DNA of 33,462 nt from Candidatus Cloacimonadota bacterium (GCA_021735645.1 JAIPGP010000039.1:1-33462), one strand, 5' to 3'. Shown: positions 1 through 9,003, numbered from the stretch's first letter. Translations and numbers: made by a program. Notes: generated by a model from the letters alone, not told the origin.

Positions 1-74
1 TGTGTTCCCTTATTAACTATAGTATTAAGCTCTTCTCTTTCTTCTTCTGTTAATGTAACTTTATACTTTATCAT
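1..74 (-). CDS. IS630-family transposase, N-terminal fragment cut by the window edge
   Basis: Read on the minus strand from an ATG at 74, this gives MIKYKVTLTEEEREELNTIV followed by NKGT and then the window edge. The 'KVTLTEEEREEL' opening is typical of the helix-turn-helix N-terminus of IS630/Tc1-mariner type transposases. A good ribosome binding site (GAGGTG) lies 4-9 bases upstream of the ATG. Only 24 codons are inside the window, so the DDE catalytic domain cannot be assessed, nor can it be told whether the element is intact. I did not identify the inverted repeat that should lie between this gene and about position 140. Confidence 0.7.
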   Translation of the reverse strand, partial: MIKYKVTLTEEEREELNTIVNKGT

Positions 75-504
75 AATCACCTCACTTTTTTAGAGACAAT
101 TATAATTTCGCCTTACGTCATGTCAAGCTTGACGTGACAATAGTATGTTATTCCAGTTTGTATTTTTGAGTAGGACTTGCCCCGCTGCCGGTACCCCGGA
201 ATTCCATCCTTTGCACTCGGCAACGGCACGGTCTACGAGGGGCGAGAACTACGACCAATCAACTATTCAACACCAAATTTTATCCTGAAAGAAATAACTC
301 GCGCTGGAATCGAGTAGTACTGGTCGTCATCTGCGCCCCACTTGGAAATACCCAGCGGTGCACATATGACTTAGCTGCAGAAATTATTTTAATTTCAAGG
401 GAATGCCGGATAATGAAAATTCTGTTGACAAATCATTTCTGATAATATAGTTTTGAATTTGCATTAGTTAGTTCGCTCAGTTTTTTCTGGTTCAAGGGGG
501 AAAG
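75..504. other. Intergenic region: IS630 flank, short palindrome and unexplained GC-rich block
   Basis: No gene is supported here. Positions 122-133 hold a perfect 12-base palindrome (GTCAAGCTTGAC), bounded by TGTCA at 121 and TGACA ending at 139. It could be part of the IS630 end or an operator. Positions about 174-360 are clearly more GC-rich than the surroundings. In one plus frame they stay open for about 40 codons (174-290) without a start codon or ribosome binding site, and I recognise no protein or RNA family there. The last 80 bases are AT-rich and carry the putative promoter of the next gene. Confidence 0.5.
425..455 (+). promoter_or_regulatory. Putative promoter of the 505-2769 gene
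   Basis: TTGACA at 425-430 is followed by TAGTTTTG at 448-455. The second element matches the Bacteroidota-type -7 consensus TAnnTTTG, and the TTG lies 23 bases upstream of its TA, close to the usual spacing of that promoter type. It can also be read as a sigma70 -35 with TATAGT (446-451) at a short 15-base spacing. Position relative to the GTG start at 505 is sensible. Promoter consensus in this phylum is not established, so this stays tentative. Confidence 0.4.
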
Positions 505-2769
505 GTGAAAGTTTTATCAGTTATAATAATCATTATTTGTATGACTATTCCCATAAGCAGTGAAATAATTACTATAAACAACCGGGACTGGATTCCGCTA
601 TATTCAGAAGACTTTGAAGATGGAGCAGAAGACTGGGAACACTATGATGCTACCGGCGTTTCTGACTGGAATGAATTCTGGCATTTGAGTGATACAGGAG
701 CATATTCCGGTAATTCCTGGTGGATGGGAGATGAAGAACTGGGAGGATATATTGATAACCGCTATCTTGTTCTGGACACACCAGAATTTATCCTGGCAGA
801 AGATAGTCCCGAATTGAATTTCATGTTCTCTCTGAGCTGCGAAGATATTGGTGGAGACCCACCATACAATGCCTGGGATGGTGCCAATGTCCGTATCTCT
901 ACTAATGGTGGTAATACCTGGACTCCTATTGAAGGTACTCCTGAGTATAATGGTACCAGTTTCTATTCTTTTGGCTATGTATTTGATGAAGGTATTGGCG
1001 TCCCCGGTTGGGCGAGTAACACAGAATGGGTTAACTGGACGGCAGCAAATTTTGATCTTTCTGAATATGCAGGTGAAAGTGTAATGCTCCGCTTTGCTTT
1101 TGCTTCAGATGTTGCCTATAACACTCTTGATGATCCTGATATGTTTGGAATAAGGCTGGATAATATTGAGGTTGATACAATAGACGGTATCTTTTTATCA
1201 AACGGTGACGGTGCTGCTGGTGATGAGCAAATGCAGCCAGGCTATGGAAATATTATTACTGGAGACCTCTGGCATATTTATGAAGACACTTCCGCTCCCA
1301 GTCCTGATCAGGCAATAGGCTGCTTCGCAGATAGCTCCGGTACTTATTTACCCGGAATGCTGGATTATATTATCACACCGGTGATATTTCTTCCGGAAAG
1401 TGGCATATATCGCTGGGATGTTAATTTCAAGATGCTGCTTGAGCAGAATACTATCTTTCCTGAAAGTGATTACCCGATAGTACGGATACAAACCCAAATA
1501 CCCGGTGAAGCATGGTCATACTGGAACGACATTTCTTATTGGGCTACCTGGATGTGGGACAACGATTACCCCGAATGGACACTATTCAGTGAAACCTGGC
1601 CCGAAAGTTCAAATATCTCCGAATATGCCGGAAGAAATATCAGAATACGTTTCGGACTGCACAGTAATGATTCCAATGAACCTGTGCCGGGTGGAATTAT
1701 GCTGGATGATTTTTATATATTTGAAGAATATTTTGCTGGACCACCCCCTGAAAATCTTACCGCAGAAGTAAATGACTTTTTGCAGGTGGTATTAAACTGG
1801 GATGCTTTAGAAAATGAAAGAGATTTTACAGGGTACAATATCTGGCGGAGTGATATCAGCGGAGAGGATTATGAAATGCTTGGAATTATCGACCCGATGG
1901 ATGAACCATTTTATACTGATTTTTATCCCGATATTTACTGGAATCATTATGTGGTTACAGGGATATTTGATGGAGAGGATGGAGAACAAAGTAATGAAGC
2001 TTCTGCTTATGTGATTTCTGAAGATGATCTGGATCTGGGTTATGATGATGGAAGCTGTGAAATGGGATTGAATGTGGGAACTGCCAATTTTATGGGAGTG
2101 AAATTCAGCCCTTCATATCCCACAGAAAGAATGCTGTATCATCTGTCTCTATATATAGAAACAATGGATTCTGGTCAGTTTGTATTCAGAATTTATGACG
2201 AAGAAAATGGTGTGCCGGCAGAGCAGTTAGCTCAATTTAATGTTACTCCGGGTGATCTGGTGCAGGGCTGGAATACATTAGATATACCGGAAGAAAATTG
2301 GGAGAATCTCCATTTCACTGCAGGCAGCTTTTATATTACGATCTTTGAGATGGCTCATTTATCTGCTATAGGTGTCGATACGGACAGCTACGGTCACAGT
2401 TATACGGGTAATAGTCCCGAAGAATTGCAGGAATATACGGCAGGAAACATCATGATCAGGGCAATTATGACCGGTGGTCCCGAACAGAATAATGATGAGG
2501 ATATTATACATTCTCAAAATCTAAATGTATATCCCAATCCTTTTAATCCGGAAACTGCGATTGATTACTATCTGGATAAAGAGGTTGATGTTAATATATC
2601 AATCTACAACATTAAAGGACAAAAAGTAGAAGTACTGGTTGATAAACTTCAGGGGTCAGGTCATCATCAGGTTATCTGGTCTGCTGAAAAATATGCAGGA
2701 GGAATATACCTGCTGAATTACAGATCAGAGAACCGACAGGAAACTAAAAAACTTATCTATCTGAAATAG
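505..2769 (+). CDS. Secreted multidomain protein with T9SS-type C-terminal sorting domain
   Basis: This 754-residue protein starts at a GTG preceded by AAGGGGGAAAG, and its first codons form a classic signal peptide (MKVLSVIIIIICMTIPISS). Residues about 30-225 and 240-405 look like two MAM/jelly-roll-type beta-sandwiches: each opens with an 'E-D-F-E-D-G/W'-like or 'DLWHIY' segment and ends with 'LDNIEV' or 'LDDFYI'. Residues about 412-505 form a fibronectin type III-like domain ('NIWRSD', 'NHYVVTGIFDGEDGEQSNEA'). Residues about 672-754 are a Por secretion-system/FlgD-like tail with 'YPNPFNPETAI', 'IYNIKGQKV' and a closing 'LIYLK'. In known families such tails direct export across the outer membrane and attachment to the surface. 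No catalytic motif was seen, so an adhesive or structural role is only an inference. A terminator-like hairpin follows. Confidence 0.8.
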   Translation: MKVLSVIIIIICMTIPISSEIITINNRDWIPLYSEDFEDGAEDWEHYDATGVSDWNEFWHLSDTGAYSGNSWWMGDEELGGYIDNRYLVLDTPEFILAEDSPELNFMFSLSCEDIGGDPPYNAWDGANVRISTNGGNTWTPIEGTPEYNGTSFYSFGYVFDEGIGVPGWASNTEWVNWTAANFDLSEYAGESVMLRFAFASDVAYNTLDDPDMFGIRLDNIEVDTIDGIFLSNGDGAAGDEQMQPGYGNIITGDLWHIYEDTSAPSPDQAIGCFADSSGTYLPGMLDYIITPVIFLPESGIYRWDVNFKMLLEQNTIFPESDYPIVRIQTQIPGEAWSYWNDISYWATWMWDNDYPEWTLFSETWPESSNISEYAGRNIRIRFGLHSNDSNEPVPGGIMLDDFYIFEEYFAGPPPENLTAEVNDFLQVVLNWDALENERDFTGYNIWRSDISGEDYEMLGIIDPMDEPFYTDFYPDIYWNHYVVTGIFDGEDGEQSNEASAYVISEDDLDLGYDDGSCEMGLNVGTANFMGVKFSPSYPTERMLYHLSLYIETMDSGQFVFRIYDEENGVPAEQLAQFNVTPGDLVQGWNTLDIPEENWENLHFTAGSFYITIFEMAHLSAIGVDTDSYGHSYTGNSPEELQEYTAGNIMIRAIMTGGPEQNNDEDIIHSQNLNVYPNPFNPETAIDYYLDKEVDVNISIYNIKGQKVEVLVDKLQGSGHHQVIWSAEKYAGGIYLLNYRSENRQETKKLIYLK

Positions 2770-2801
2770 TACCAGGTGCGATACTAGGAACTACTTAACT
2801 C

Positions 2802-2836
2802 AAATGACAGGCATCTTATGTCTGCCATTTTCTTTT
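2802..2836 (+). terminator. Rho-independent terminator after the T9SS-tailed protein gene
   Basis: Positions 2802-2813 pair with 2819-2830 (AAATGACAGGCA against TGTCTGCCATTT, one A/C mismatch and one G-T wobble) around a 5-base loop. TTCTTTT follows. It lies 33 bases after the stop codon. Confidence 0.7.
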
Positions 2837-2851
2837 ATCAGGTATTGGTCA

Positions 2852-2940
2852 ACCATTGCGGAGGTTTGCAACCATCCGCAAGGTCTTAATCGAATGACTA
2901 GCTGAGTTACCTTGCGGATGGTTTTATCCTCCGCAATGGT
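2852..2940. repeat. Nested perfect inverted repeat between convergent genes
   Basis: Two 13-base arms (ACCATTGCGGAGG at 2852-2864 and ACCATCCGCAAGG at 2871-2883) are matched perfectly by their reverse complements at 2928-2940 and 2910-2922. The result is a hairpin of two 13-bp stems separated by a small internal loop (6 versus 5 bases), with a 26-base apical loop. The two arms on each side resemble each other (ACCAT-CGCA-GG pattern), so the element also has dyad symmetry within each half. It sits between the converging 505-2769 gene and pbpC. It could act as a bidirectional terminator, but there is no T-tract, so a REP-like or mobile palindromic element is equally possible. Confidence 0.75.
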
Positions 2941-3034
2941 GACGACATATTTCTATCAAAGTTTTTACATTAGCTTGCCAGAAGTCTTGTCCTGGGTACA
3001 GGCCAAAACTCCTGCAAGCAGGGTTGATTGTGTT

Positions 3035-5341
3035 TTATTCTGGCAGTTGAATCGTGAAGGATGTGGAAGCTGTATTACCGGAGATGGCTATAATGCTGAG
3101 AGTATGAGTGCCGTTGTCCGGGAGTAGAGGGATATTTTCTTTGCCGATACTGGTGCCCAGATATTCATCATCAAGATACCAGAAAAGTCTAATTTCGGGG
3201 GAATAACCTGAGATTTGGGGAGTTAGCTTCTGCTGCCTGAGATCAATATCTCGGGGCAGAAAGATGAGTGCTCCGGGTTGAGGATAATCAATTTGCAGCA
3301 GGTCGCGGGTGATTGTGGGGCAATCTGCCCGATGAGGCGGAATATCATGAACGGGATAGCCATTCAGGAGCAGAAACTTTTTTACCTGAGGTGGATATAG
3401 AGAAAAGACACGGGTTTCATGTTTGCTGTTTTGCCAGCATTTTGAGCAGACTGTGTTTTTGCCATCAATAGTAACCTGGAAAGGCTGATGAACCTGACAG
3501 AGCCGGAGAGGTTTTGCACGTCTGGAAACCAGTATGGTATCACGCGGACACCATTTGGAGGGTGCCAGTCCGGTAAGTGAGCAGACCTCGCGTTCCTGCA
3601 TTTCATTAGCAGGCATAGTAAACCAGCTATTTTGAGAATCTTTGGGCAGGGCATTGAAAATGGTAAATAAAAGCGGTCCGGAACTGGCTGCTCCGGAGAG
3701 CGAAGGATTGCTTTCATTATTAAAATTACCTGTCCAGACAGCGATTGTATATTGCGGATTCACGCCAATTGCCCAGGCATCGCGGTGACCGTAGCTGGTA
3801 CCTGTTTTCCAGGCAAGCCGGGCTTGGTTGTTATATTGATGCCAGTAGAATTCAGAACCGGGGCGTTTAAGTTCGCTGATGATATTCAGTGTCTGCCAGC
3901 AACTGCCGGGGCTGAGCAGTTGCACAGTCTCAGGTTCAGGCTGATTCTGCAGATAATGTAGTGGTTTGAAGCTGCCATAATTAGCCAGACCAGAAAATAA
4001 AGCAGCCAGATCGAGCATATTCACTTCGCAACCGCCGATGATCAGTGTGAGACCATAGCCGGAAGCAGGTCGAAACAGCGTAGAGATGCCGGCATCTTTT
4101 AGATGGTGATAAAATCTGTCATAACCATACAGGTTCAAAAGTCGTACTGCCGGGATATTAAGCGAACGCACCAGAGCTTCGCGGGCATTTACCCAGCCTT
4201 CATAACCTTTATTAGCGTTCTCAGGCTGAAACCCGCTATAATATGTGGGTACATCATGAATCTTGGTTTCCGGCACTATCAGTCCGTCATCAATTGCCAG
4301 AGCATAAAGAAACGGTTTTAGAGTGGAGCCGGGAGAACGTGATGCCAGCACGCCATCTACCTGACCGCTGCTCTGCTCATCATAAAAATCCTGCGAACCT
4401 ATCCAGACCAGTATTTCACCCGTACGATTATCAGCTACTAAAGCAGCTAAATTCCTGATGCCATTTTCCTGCAGATAAGCAGACCTAAAGTCAATAGACC
4501 TTTCTACCAGGTTTTGCAGCTCCAGATCTAAGGTGGTAATTATCTCTGGCTCATCCTGCCTACCGGCAGCCAGGCGGGTGAGATGCGGAGCTTCGCAGGG
4601 AAATTTACGTTTGCTGGCAGGGACAGGTTCCAGGCAACTGAGCTGGCAGGTATGAGCATCCATATAGCCGGCATCAGCTAATTTATGCAGCAGAAGATTG
4701 CGTTTAGCGATAAGCCGTTGTTGATTATTGCCCGGAGATAATTGTGCGGGTGCATTGGGCAGCACAGCCAGCAGTGCTGCTTCTGCCCAGGACAATTGCT
4801 CCGGTTCATGCCCGAAGTATTTATATGCTGCTGCTCTGATGCCCACAATATTACCCCCATAAGGTGCGTTATTGAGATATAACGATAGAATCTTTTTTTT
4901 GGAATAGAGGATTTCCAGTTTAAGAGCCTGCAGTAATTCTCGCAGCTTTTTGAGCAAAGTGCGGCTGCCGGGCTGTGCAATGCGGCAGACCTGCATAGTT
5001 ATTGTGCTGCCGCCAGCCACAACTTTTCCGGCTTTTATATTTCTCAACATGGCTTTTATGATGGAGACGGGATTAAAGCCGGGATGCTGATAGAAATAGC
5101 GGTCTTCAAATGTGAGAACCGCTTTTTCCAGTTTGGAGGGAATTGACTTATTTTGCGGGAGAAAGCACCACTGCTCATCCTCATTCAAAAAGGCTCTCAG
5201 GATTTTGCCATTTCTATCCAGTACGATTTTACCGTATTTATCAAGCTGCTGAGAGGCATCAGGAGTCACCAGATAGATGATGCCTGCGATCACTATGATA
5301 ATAGCTGCCATTCCCAGCCAGAATTTAAATCTTTTTTTCAT
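3035..5341 (-). CDS. pbpC: Penicillin-binding protein 1C (bifunctional transglycosylase/transpeptidase)
   Basis: This 768-residue protein polymerises and crosslinks peptidoglycan at the outer face of the inner membrane. An N-terminal membrane anchor (residues about 5-25) is followed by a GT51 transglycosylase domain with catalytic Glu79 in 'LTFEDRYFYQHPG' and 'GGSTITMQV'. The transpeptidase domain has 'SPGSTLKPF' (Ser339, Lys342), an 'SLN' motif and 'KTGTSYGHRDAW' (Lys512). The C-terminal region carries 'VCSLTGLAPSKWCP' and the BiPBP_C beta domain that separates PBP1C from PBP1A/1B. I chose the ATG at 5341 because it begins MKKRFKFWL directly at the anchor. An in-frame TTG at 5377 would add 12 hydrophobic residues and lacks a ribosome binding site. 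The gene stands alone. Confidence 0.93.
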   Translation of the reverse strand: MKKRFKFWLGMAAIIIVIAGIIYLVTPDASQQLDKYGKIVLDRNGKILRAFLNEDEQWCFLPQNKSIPSKLEKAVLTFEDRYFYQHPGFNPVSIIKAMLRNIKAGKVVAGGSTITMQVCRIAQPGSRTLLKKLRELLQALKLEILYSKKKILSLYLNNAPYGGNIVGIRAAAYKYFGHEPEQLSWAEAALLAVLPNAPAQLSPGNNQQRLIAKRNLLLHKLADAGYMDAHTCQLSCLEPVPASKRKFPCEAPHLTRLAAGRQDEPEIITTLDLELQNLVERSIDFRSAYLQENGIRNLAALVADNRTGEILVWIGSQDFYDEQSSGQVDGVLASRSPGSTLKPFLYALAIDDGLIVPETKIHDVPTYYSGFQPENANKGYEGWVNAREALVRSLNIPAVRLLNLYGYDRFYHHLKDAGISTLFRPASGYGLTLIIGGCEVNMLDLAALFSGLANYGSFKPLHYLQNQPEPETVQLLSPGSCWQTLNIISELKRPGSEFYWHQYNNQARLAWKTGTSYGHRDAWAIGVNPQYTIAVWTGNFNNESNPSLSGAASSGPLLFTIFNALPKDSQNSWFTMPANEMQEREVCSLTGLAPSKWCPRDTILVSRRAKPLRLCQVHQPFQVTIDGKNTVCSKCWQNSKHETRVFSLYPPQVKKFLLLNGYPVHDIPPHRADCPTITRDLLQIDYPQPGALIFLPRDIDLRQQKLTPQISGYSPEIRLFWYLDDEYLGTSIGKENIPLLPDNGTHTLSIIAISGNTASTSFTIQLPE

Positions 5342-5442
5342 AACTGGCAAACAGATATAAACTGCTATTATGGGCAATGTTTTTTTTGACAGACATGGGG
5401 AGAGATATTGGCACCGAACAAAACTAACAAAACGAACTGGGG

Positions 5443-5477
5443 AATGTAATGTAAGATTTTTTCACCACAGAGGGGGA
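5443..5477. repeat. Intergenic repeat, AATGTAATGTAAG plus CACCACAGAGG type, copy 1
   Basis: AATGTAATGTAAG (5443-5455) is followed by a T-run and CACCACAGAGG. The same combination recurs at 5508-5567 and 21050-21080, and a related form at 21968-22010. Units of CACAGAGG with roughly 8-11 base spacing are a well-known type of dispersed intergenic repeat in uncultivated bacteria. Their function is unknown. Confidence 0.7.
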
Positions 5478-5507
5478 AGAGTAATTGAAAATGATAAATT
5501 GAAAATT

Positions 5508-5572
5508 AAATGTAATGTGAAGAATTTACACCACAGAGGCACAGAGAACACAGAGGTAATGTAAGATATATT
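5508..5572. repeat. Intergenic CACAGAGG-type repeat, copy 2
   Basis: AAATGTAATGTGAAG leads into CACCACAGAGGCACAGAG, then AACACAGAGG, and closes with another GTAATGTAAGAT. It holds three consecutive ACAGAG units, and the GTAATGTAAG motif appears on both sides of the block. Confidence 0.7.
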
Positions 5573-5619
5573 ATCCGCGAAAGCTGCTAATGTCACGAAA
5601 GAATGTTATGTAAATAGCT

Positions 5620-5716
5620 AAGGTAAGAATAGGACTTCTGAGCGGAACTCCAGACAGGAGTTCTGAGCGACATAGGCAGATTCGACGATTTACGACTCAC
5701 TATTCACGACTCACGG
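5620..5716. repeat. Intergenic repeat with duplicated TTCTGAGCG and ACTCAC motifs
   Basis: GGACTTCTGAGCG recurs as TTCTGAGCG 24 bases later. Between them lies a 7-bp hairpin (GAACTCC at 5645-5651, GGAGTTC at 5657-5663). Two copies of CGACTCAC follow (around 5692-5715). A shorter relative is found at 21198-21260 (AGGACTTCTGAGCG and CGACTCACAACTCACGATTC), next to the other repeat types. Confidence 0.6.
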
Positions 5717-5823
5717 TGCGAAGCACAACACCTTTTTCCTTGTACCAGCAGAAAAAAATGGACAATGAATTGTATGAAATAAATATTAGTATATCGGGGA
5801 AATATTATAATTGAGAGGTATAT

Positions 5824-8800
5824 ATGCTCAAGAAGATGCTGGTTTTTGTAATGTTGCTGGTAATATTTCTGTATCTGGCAGGAAAGGGAATTGATGATGG
5901 GGTAAGTGGAAAGAAACTTGATCTACTGCATTATCATAATGTGGGCAATATCTGGCTGCGGGTGAGTAATTATGGTTTTTTTGGCTCGGGAAAAGATATC
6001 ACCCCGCGTTATCCATCTTTGGAATACCCGGGTGGCAGTGGCATAGATTACCTGTTCCGCGGTTCTCTGTGGTTTGGTGCTAAAAAGACTCGCCGTGATG
6101 CTTTTGGGAGAAAATTATACTGGTTAGAAAACCCTGAAGACGAATTTGATGTAGTCACAGATCAGGATGATGACTGGAATGAAAGTCTGAAACTGGTAGT
6201 GGATACGCTGGTGACAGTAGGTTATGATGGAGACTGGGACATCAAGGAGATGCTGCCGGCATATAATCCGCTGGAAACTTCGCCTTTAGGCGACTTGTAC
6301 ACTCATAATAATGCCTATGACGTAACGATGACAACCTCTATCCGTTCGCAGCGACGGGGTGAAGATGATGATGGCGACGGCAAAATAGATGAAGACCCGG
6401 TGGGTTATGCCTTTCCTTTTCGGGCAGGAAATGAGCTGCCGGAAGTTTTCAGTGATTATGGCAGTTTCTATCTACATCAGTTGAATGATGCTGATTTTGG
6501 GAAAGTGATCGACAATATTGAAATCTGGTTTCCCTTAGGATTTGTGGATTTATCAGATAAGAGTAATGAATCGTATAATTTCACTCAGCCAACAGATGAT
6601 GATGGTGATGGTTTATTTGATGAAGATGGCTACCCGGTGTCGGAGCAGGATTTTATTGGTTATTACTATGATTACAGTCCCTTTGGTACTCCCACAGAGC
6701 GTGACTGGGGTAATCATAAAGACCAGAGTGATCATATTCCCTTAAATATCCGCGTGCGACAAATGAGCTATCAGTGGAGTTATGAACATATCAAGAACCT
6801 GGTTTATGTGGAATTTGATGTGACTAATATGAATTTTACCAGCACCTATAGTGACACATTATTTGATTGTGCCATGGGTATATATATGGATTCTGATGTA
6901 GGACCTCAAGCCTGGGATGCAATCTATGCCGATGATGTGAGCTCTTATGTTCCGGGCGTAGGTTATGAATTTGCCTTCACTTATGATCTGGATGGGGATA
7001 GTGGACTTACTGATGGCATGGTGGGATCAAGAGTGTGCACTCCTGACCCGGATCAGCTGGAATTTGCCTGCTGGACCTGGGATAGCGGAGATGGACCGGA
7101 TGATCTGCATCCACTGGATATAAATGCATCTACTACTGCAAATGAGAAATACTGGCTGCTGACAGATTTTAAGAATCCCAATGAGCAGGATTATACTTCG
7201 CTGCGAAGATTCCCTGAAGTTCAGATAAATTCCGGTGGACTTGATACTCGCTATTTATTTGGCTTTTACGGTGCCCAGGAACATACTGGAGATACAGATG
7301 AGCCCGGAGATGAGGGATATGGCATAGCGGATTATCTGGAGACAGATGAATTTGGCAATTATTTCAAACGCTGGAATCTGGCACCCGGCAAGACAATGAA
7401 GATAGTGATAGCAGTATTTCCGGGAGATGATCTCTTGAGCTTGAAGCAGACATCTATTCATGCCAAAGACACTTATGGTGAAGCCCAGGGACTCACGGAA
7501 GTTACACAGCCGGATACATTTATCCATTATATCCCGCCCGAACCTCCAGAAATACCTATGATGTATGCAGAGCTGGTAGATGATGGCAGAGCCTTAGATG
7601 TTTACTGGGATAACCGTTCTGAAATTGATAATGTGGACACCAAAACCGTGAAACCGCAGCAGATTGGCTGGCAGGCTGTCGATACTCTCCTGACAATGGA
7701 CAGCCACATGGATGTGTGGAATAATGATCCTGATTTCCAGGCAGCATGTCCACCTGAATTTGCACCCTATAAGTGGGATGAAGATTTGCAGGCTTATACT
7801 TCCGAAGAAGCTAACCGCAACAGCAATGCCTATGTGAATCCATGGACTGGCTACCGGCTGCGTCATGATTTTCAGGGTTATTCGTTATGGGGCAGAAGTG
7901 GAAGTGGCTCACAGGAATTCTGGATGCTGAAACAGCGTTGGGATAAAGTGGATACAGATCAGGACTATGAAGATTATCTGATAAATTACACTACGGATCT
8001 GTTTATCGATTTTGGTGGAGAAACAGGTTTGGAAAGAGGATTGCCAGATACACGACCGCTTAAAGTTGAAGATTTAGATTATTATCATTTTGATGAGAAA
8101 TATCGACTGGTGCAATATACCAATGCTGATATCGAAAATAATGTGATGATAGCGGGAGAACCTGTCTATAACTGGGACATTGATGATGCTGAGGCTTTGG
8201 AAGCCGCAGTGGGATTGAGTTTTAACGAACAAGCTCTGCTCTATTGTCATCCGGATTTACCAGAAAAAATCTATCTGGAAATCTACGATGATAAGCTGAT
8301 ACCACTCACTAATCATCTGGGACAATCCAATATAGGTATCGAAGAGCGGATGACTGCTTTGCGGGAAAACCGGCTGAGTCGTCGCTATTACAAGGCATCT
8401 ATCAATAATCCGCCTAAGGGAATTGAATATTATGTAGCTGTATCTGCCTGGGATAGAGGGATGCCTTCTCTGGATATTCCGATATTGGAATCTGCCCGTG
8501 ATGCTGATGCTAATATGAAAGTATTTTATCCCGGCTCACAGGCGAAAGATGATCTGGATAATATCTATGTTGTGCCCAACCCCTACATAAGCCACAGTAA
8601 ATTTGACGGGCGGATCAATAATGATACCAAGGGTGACAAAAGCCGGCGATTATGGTTTGTGAATCTGCCGGAGAAGTGCACAATCAAAATCTGGACATTA
8701 GCCGGAGACCTGGTGGATGTGCTGGAGCATGACGGTAATAATAATTTTGAGGATATCATTTCAGTCTCAAAAGCAGCAATGGAAGCTCAGGCTGCCGGGG

Positions 8801-8925
8801 GGCTGGAACCATGGGATATCTTAACGAAATACAATCAGATACCAGCGCCGGGAATATATTTATTCAGCGTACATGATCATGACAGTGGCAAGAGCAAAGT
8901 CGGTAAATTTGTGATAATTAAGTAG
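5824..8925 (+). CDS. Large secreted protein with DxDxDG loops and variant C-terminal sorting domain
   Basis: The 1033-residue product has a hydrophobic signal segment (residues 3-20). Two acidic EF-hand-like or thrombospondin-type-3-like calcium loops are visible: 'EDDDGDGKIDEDP' near residue 180 and 'TDDDGDGLFDEDGY' near residue 257. The rest is rich in Asp, Trp and Tyr, with no recognised catalytic motif. The last 120 residues start with 'IYVVPNPYISHSKFDG', then 'CTIKIWTLAGDLVDVL' and 'APGIYLFSVHDHDSGKSKVG', ending 'KFVIIK'. This is the beta-sandwich tail of FCB surface proteins, with PNPY in place of the common PNPF. Proteins of this layout are known as hypothetical surface proteins in Cloacimonadota and related phyla. 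The function is unknown; an extracellular structural or binding role is inferred. GAGAGG supports the ATG start. Confidence 0.8.
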   Translation: MLKKMLVFVMLLVIFLYLAGKGIDDGVSGKKLDLLHYHNVGNIWLRVSNYGFFGSGKDITPRYPSLEYPGGSGIDYLFRGSLWFGAKKTRRDAFGRKLYWLENPEDEFDVVTDQDDDWNESLKLVVDTLVTVGYDGDWDIKEMLPAYNPLETSPLGDLYTHNNAYDVTMTTSIRSQRRGEDDDGDGKIDEDPVGYAFPFRAGNELPEVFSDYGSFYLHQLNDADFGKVIDNIEIWFPLGFVDLSDKSNESYNFTQPTDDDGDGLFDEDGYPVSEQDFIGYYYDYSPFGTPTERDWGNHKDQSDHIPLNIRVRQMSYQWSYEHIKNLVYVEFDVTNMNFTSTYSDTLFDCAMGIYMDSDVGPQAWDAIYADDVSSYVPGVGYEFAFTYDLDGDSGLTDGMVGSRVCTPDPDQLEFACWTWDSGDGPDDLHPLDINASTTANEKYWLLTDFKNPNEQDYTSLRRFPEVQINSGGLDTRYLFGFYGAQEHTGDTDEPGDEGYGIADYLETDEFGNYFKRWNLAPGKTMKIVIAVFPGDDLLSLKQTSIHAKDTYGEAQGLTEVTQPDTFIHYIPPEPPEIPMMYAELVDDGRALDVYWDNRSEIDNVDTKTVKPQQIGWQAVDTLLTMDSHMDVWNNDPDFQAACPPEFAPYKWDEDLQAYTSEEANRNSNAYVNPWTGYRLRHDFQGYSLWGRSGSGSQEFWMLKQRWDKVDTDQDYEDYLINYTTDLFIDFGGETGLERGLPDTRPLKVEDLDYYHFDEKYRLVQYTNADIENNVMIAGEPVYNWDIDDAEALEAAVGLSFNEQALLYCHPDLPEKIYLEIYDDKLIPLTNHLGQSNIGIEERMTALRENRLSRRYYKASINNPPKGIEYYVAVSAWDRGMPSLDIPILESARDADANMKVFYPGSQAKDDLDNIYVVPNPYISHSKFDGRINNDTKGDKSRRLWFVNLPEKCTIKIWTLAGDLVDVLEHDGNNNFEDIISVSKAAMEAQAAGGLEPWDILTKYNQIPAPGIYLFSVHDHDSGKSKVGKFVIIK

Positions 8926-8975
8926 CAAAGGCTCTAAGAAATGTTGTAAGTGTAAATATTTCCTGATAATTTGCA

Positions 8976-9003
8976 TTGACACAGAACTTAGGGATTCATA
9001 AAT
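8976..9003 (+). promoter_or_regulatory. Putative promoter of the bTHX gene
   Basis: TTGACA at 8976-8981 and ATAAAT at 8998-9003 are spaced 16 bases apart. They sit 35 bases upstream of the small ribosomal protein gene, in the gap after the 5824-8925 stop codon. This fits a gene that also has its own terminator. Confidence 0.45.

Larger units (their letters stand above)
5342..5823. other. Repeat-rich intergenic region between divergent pbpC and the 1033-residue protein gene
   Basis: No credible gene lies here. An open frame over 5370-5564 only translates the repeat units (its end reads 'HHRGTENTE') and has no ribosome binding site. The region is built mainly of the three repeat blocks listed separately. 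Positions 5720-5823 are AT-rich leader sequence of the next gene, with GAGAGG 5-10 bases before its ATG. Confidence 0.6.

Noticed and set aside
3382-3717. 111-codon minus-strand frame inside pbpC
   Set aside because: It lies in a second frame fully within the well-supported PBP1C gene, has no ribosome binding site and no recognisable protein content.
5342-5377. Upstream TTG start for pbpC
   Set aside because: No ribosome binding site is seen, and the ATG at 5341 gives a normal positively charged start before the membrane anchor.
5370-5564. 64-codon plus-strand frame with 'HHRGTENTE' end
   Set aside because: It is a translation of CACAGAGG-type repeats, a common artefact. No ribosome binding site or protein family supports it.
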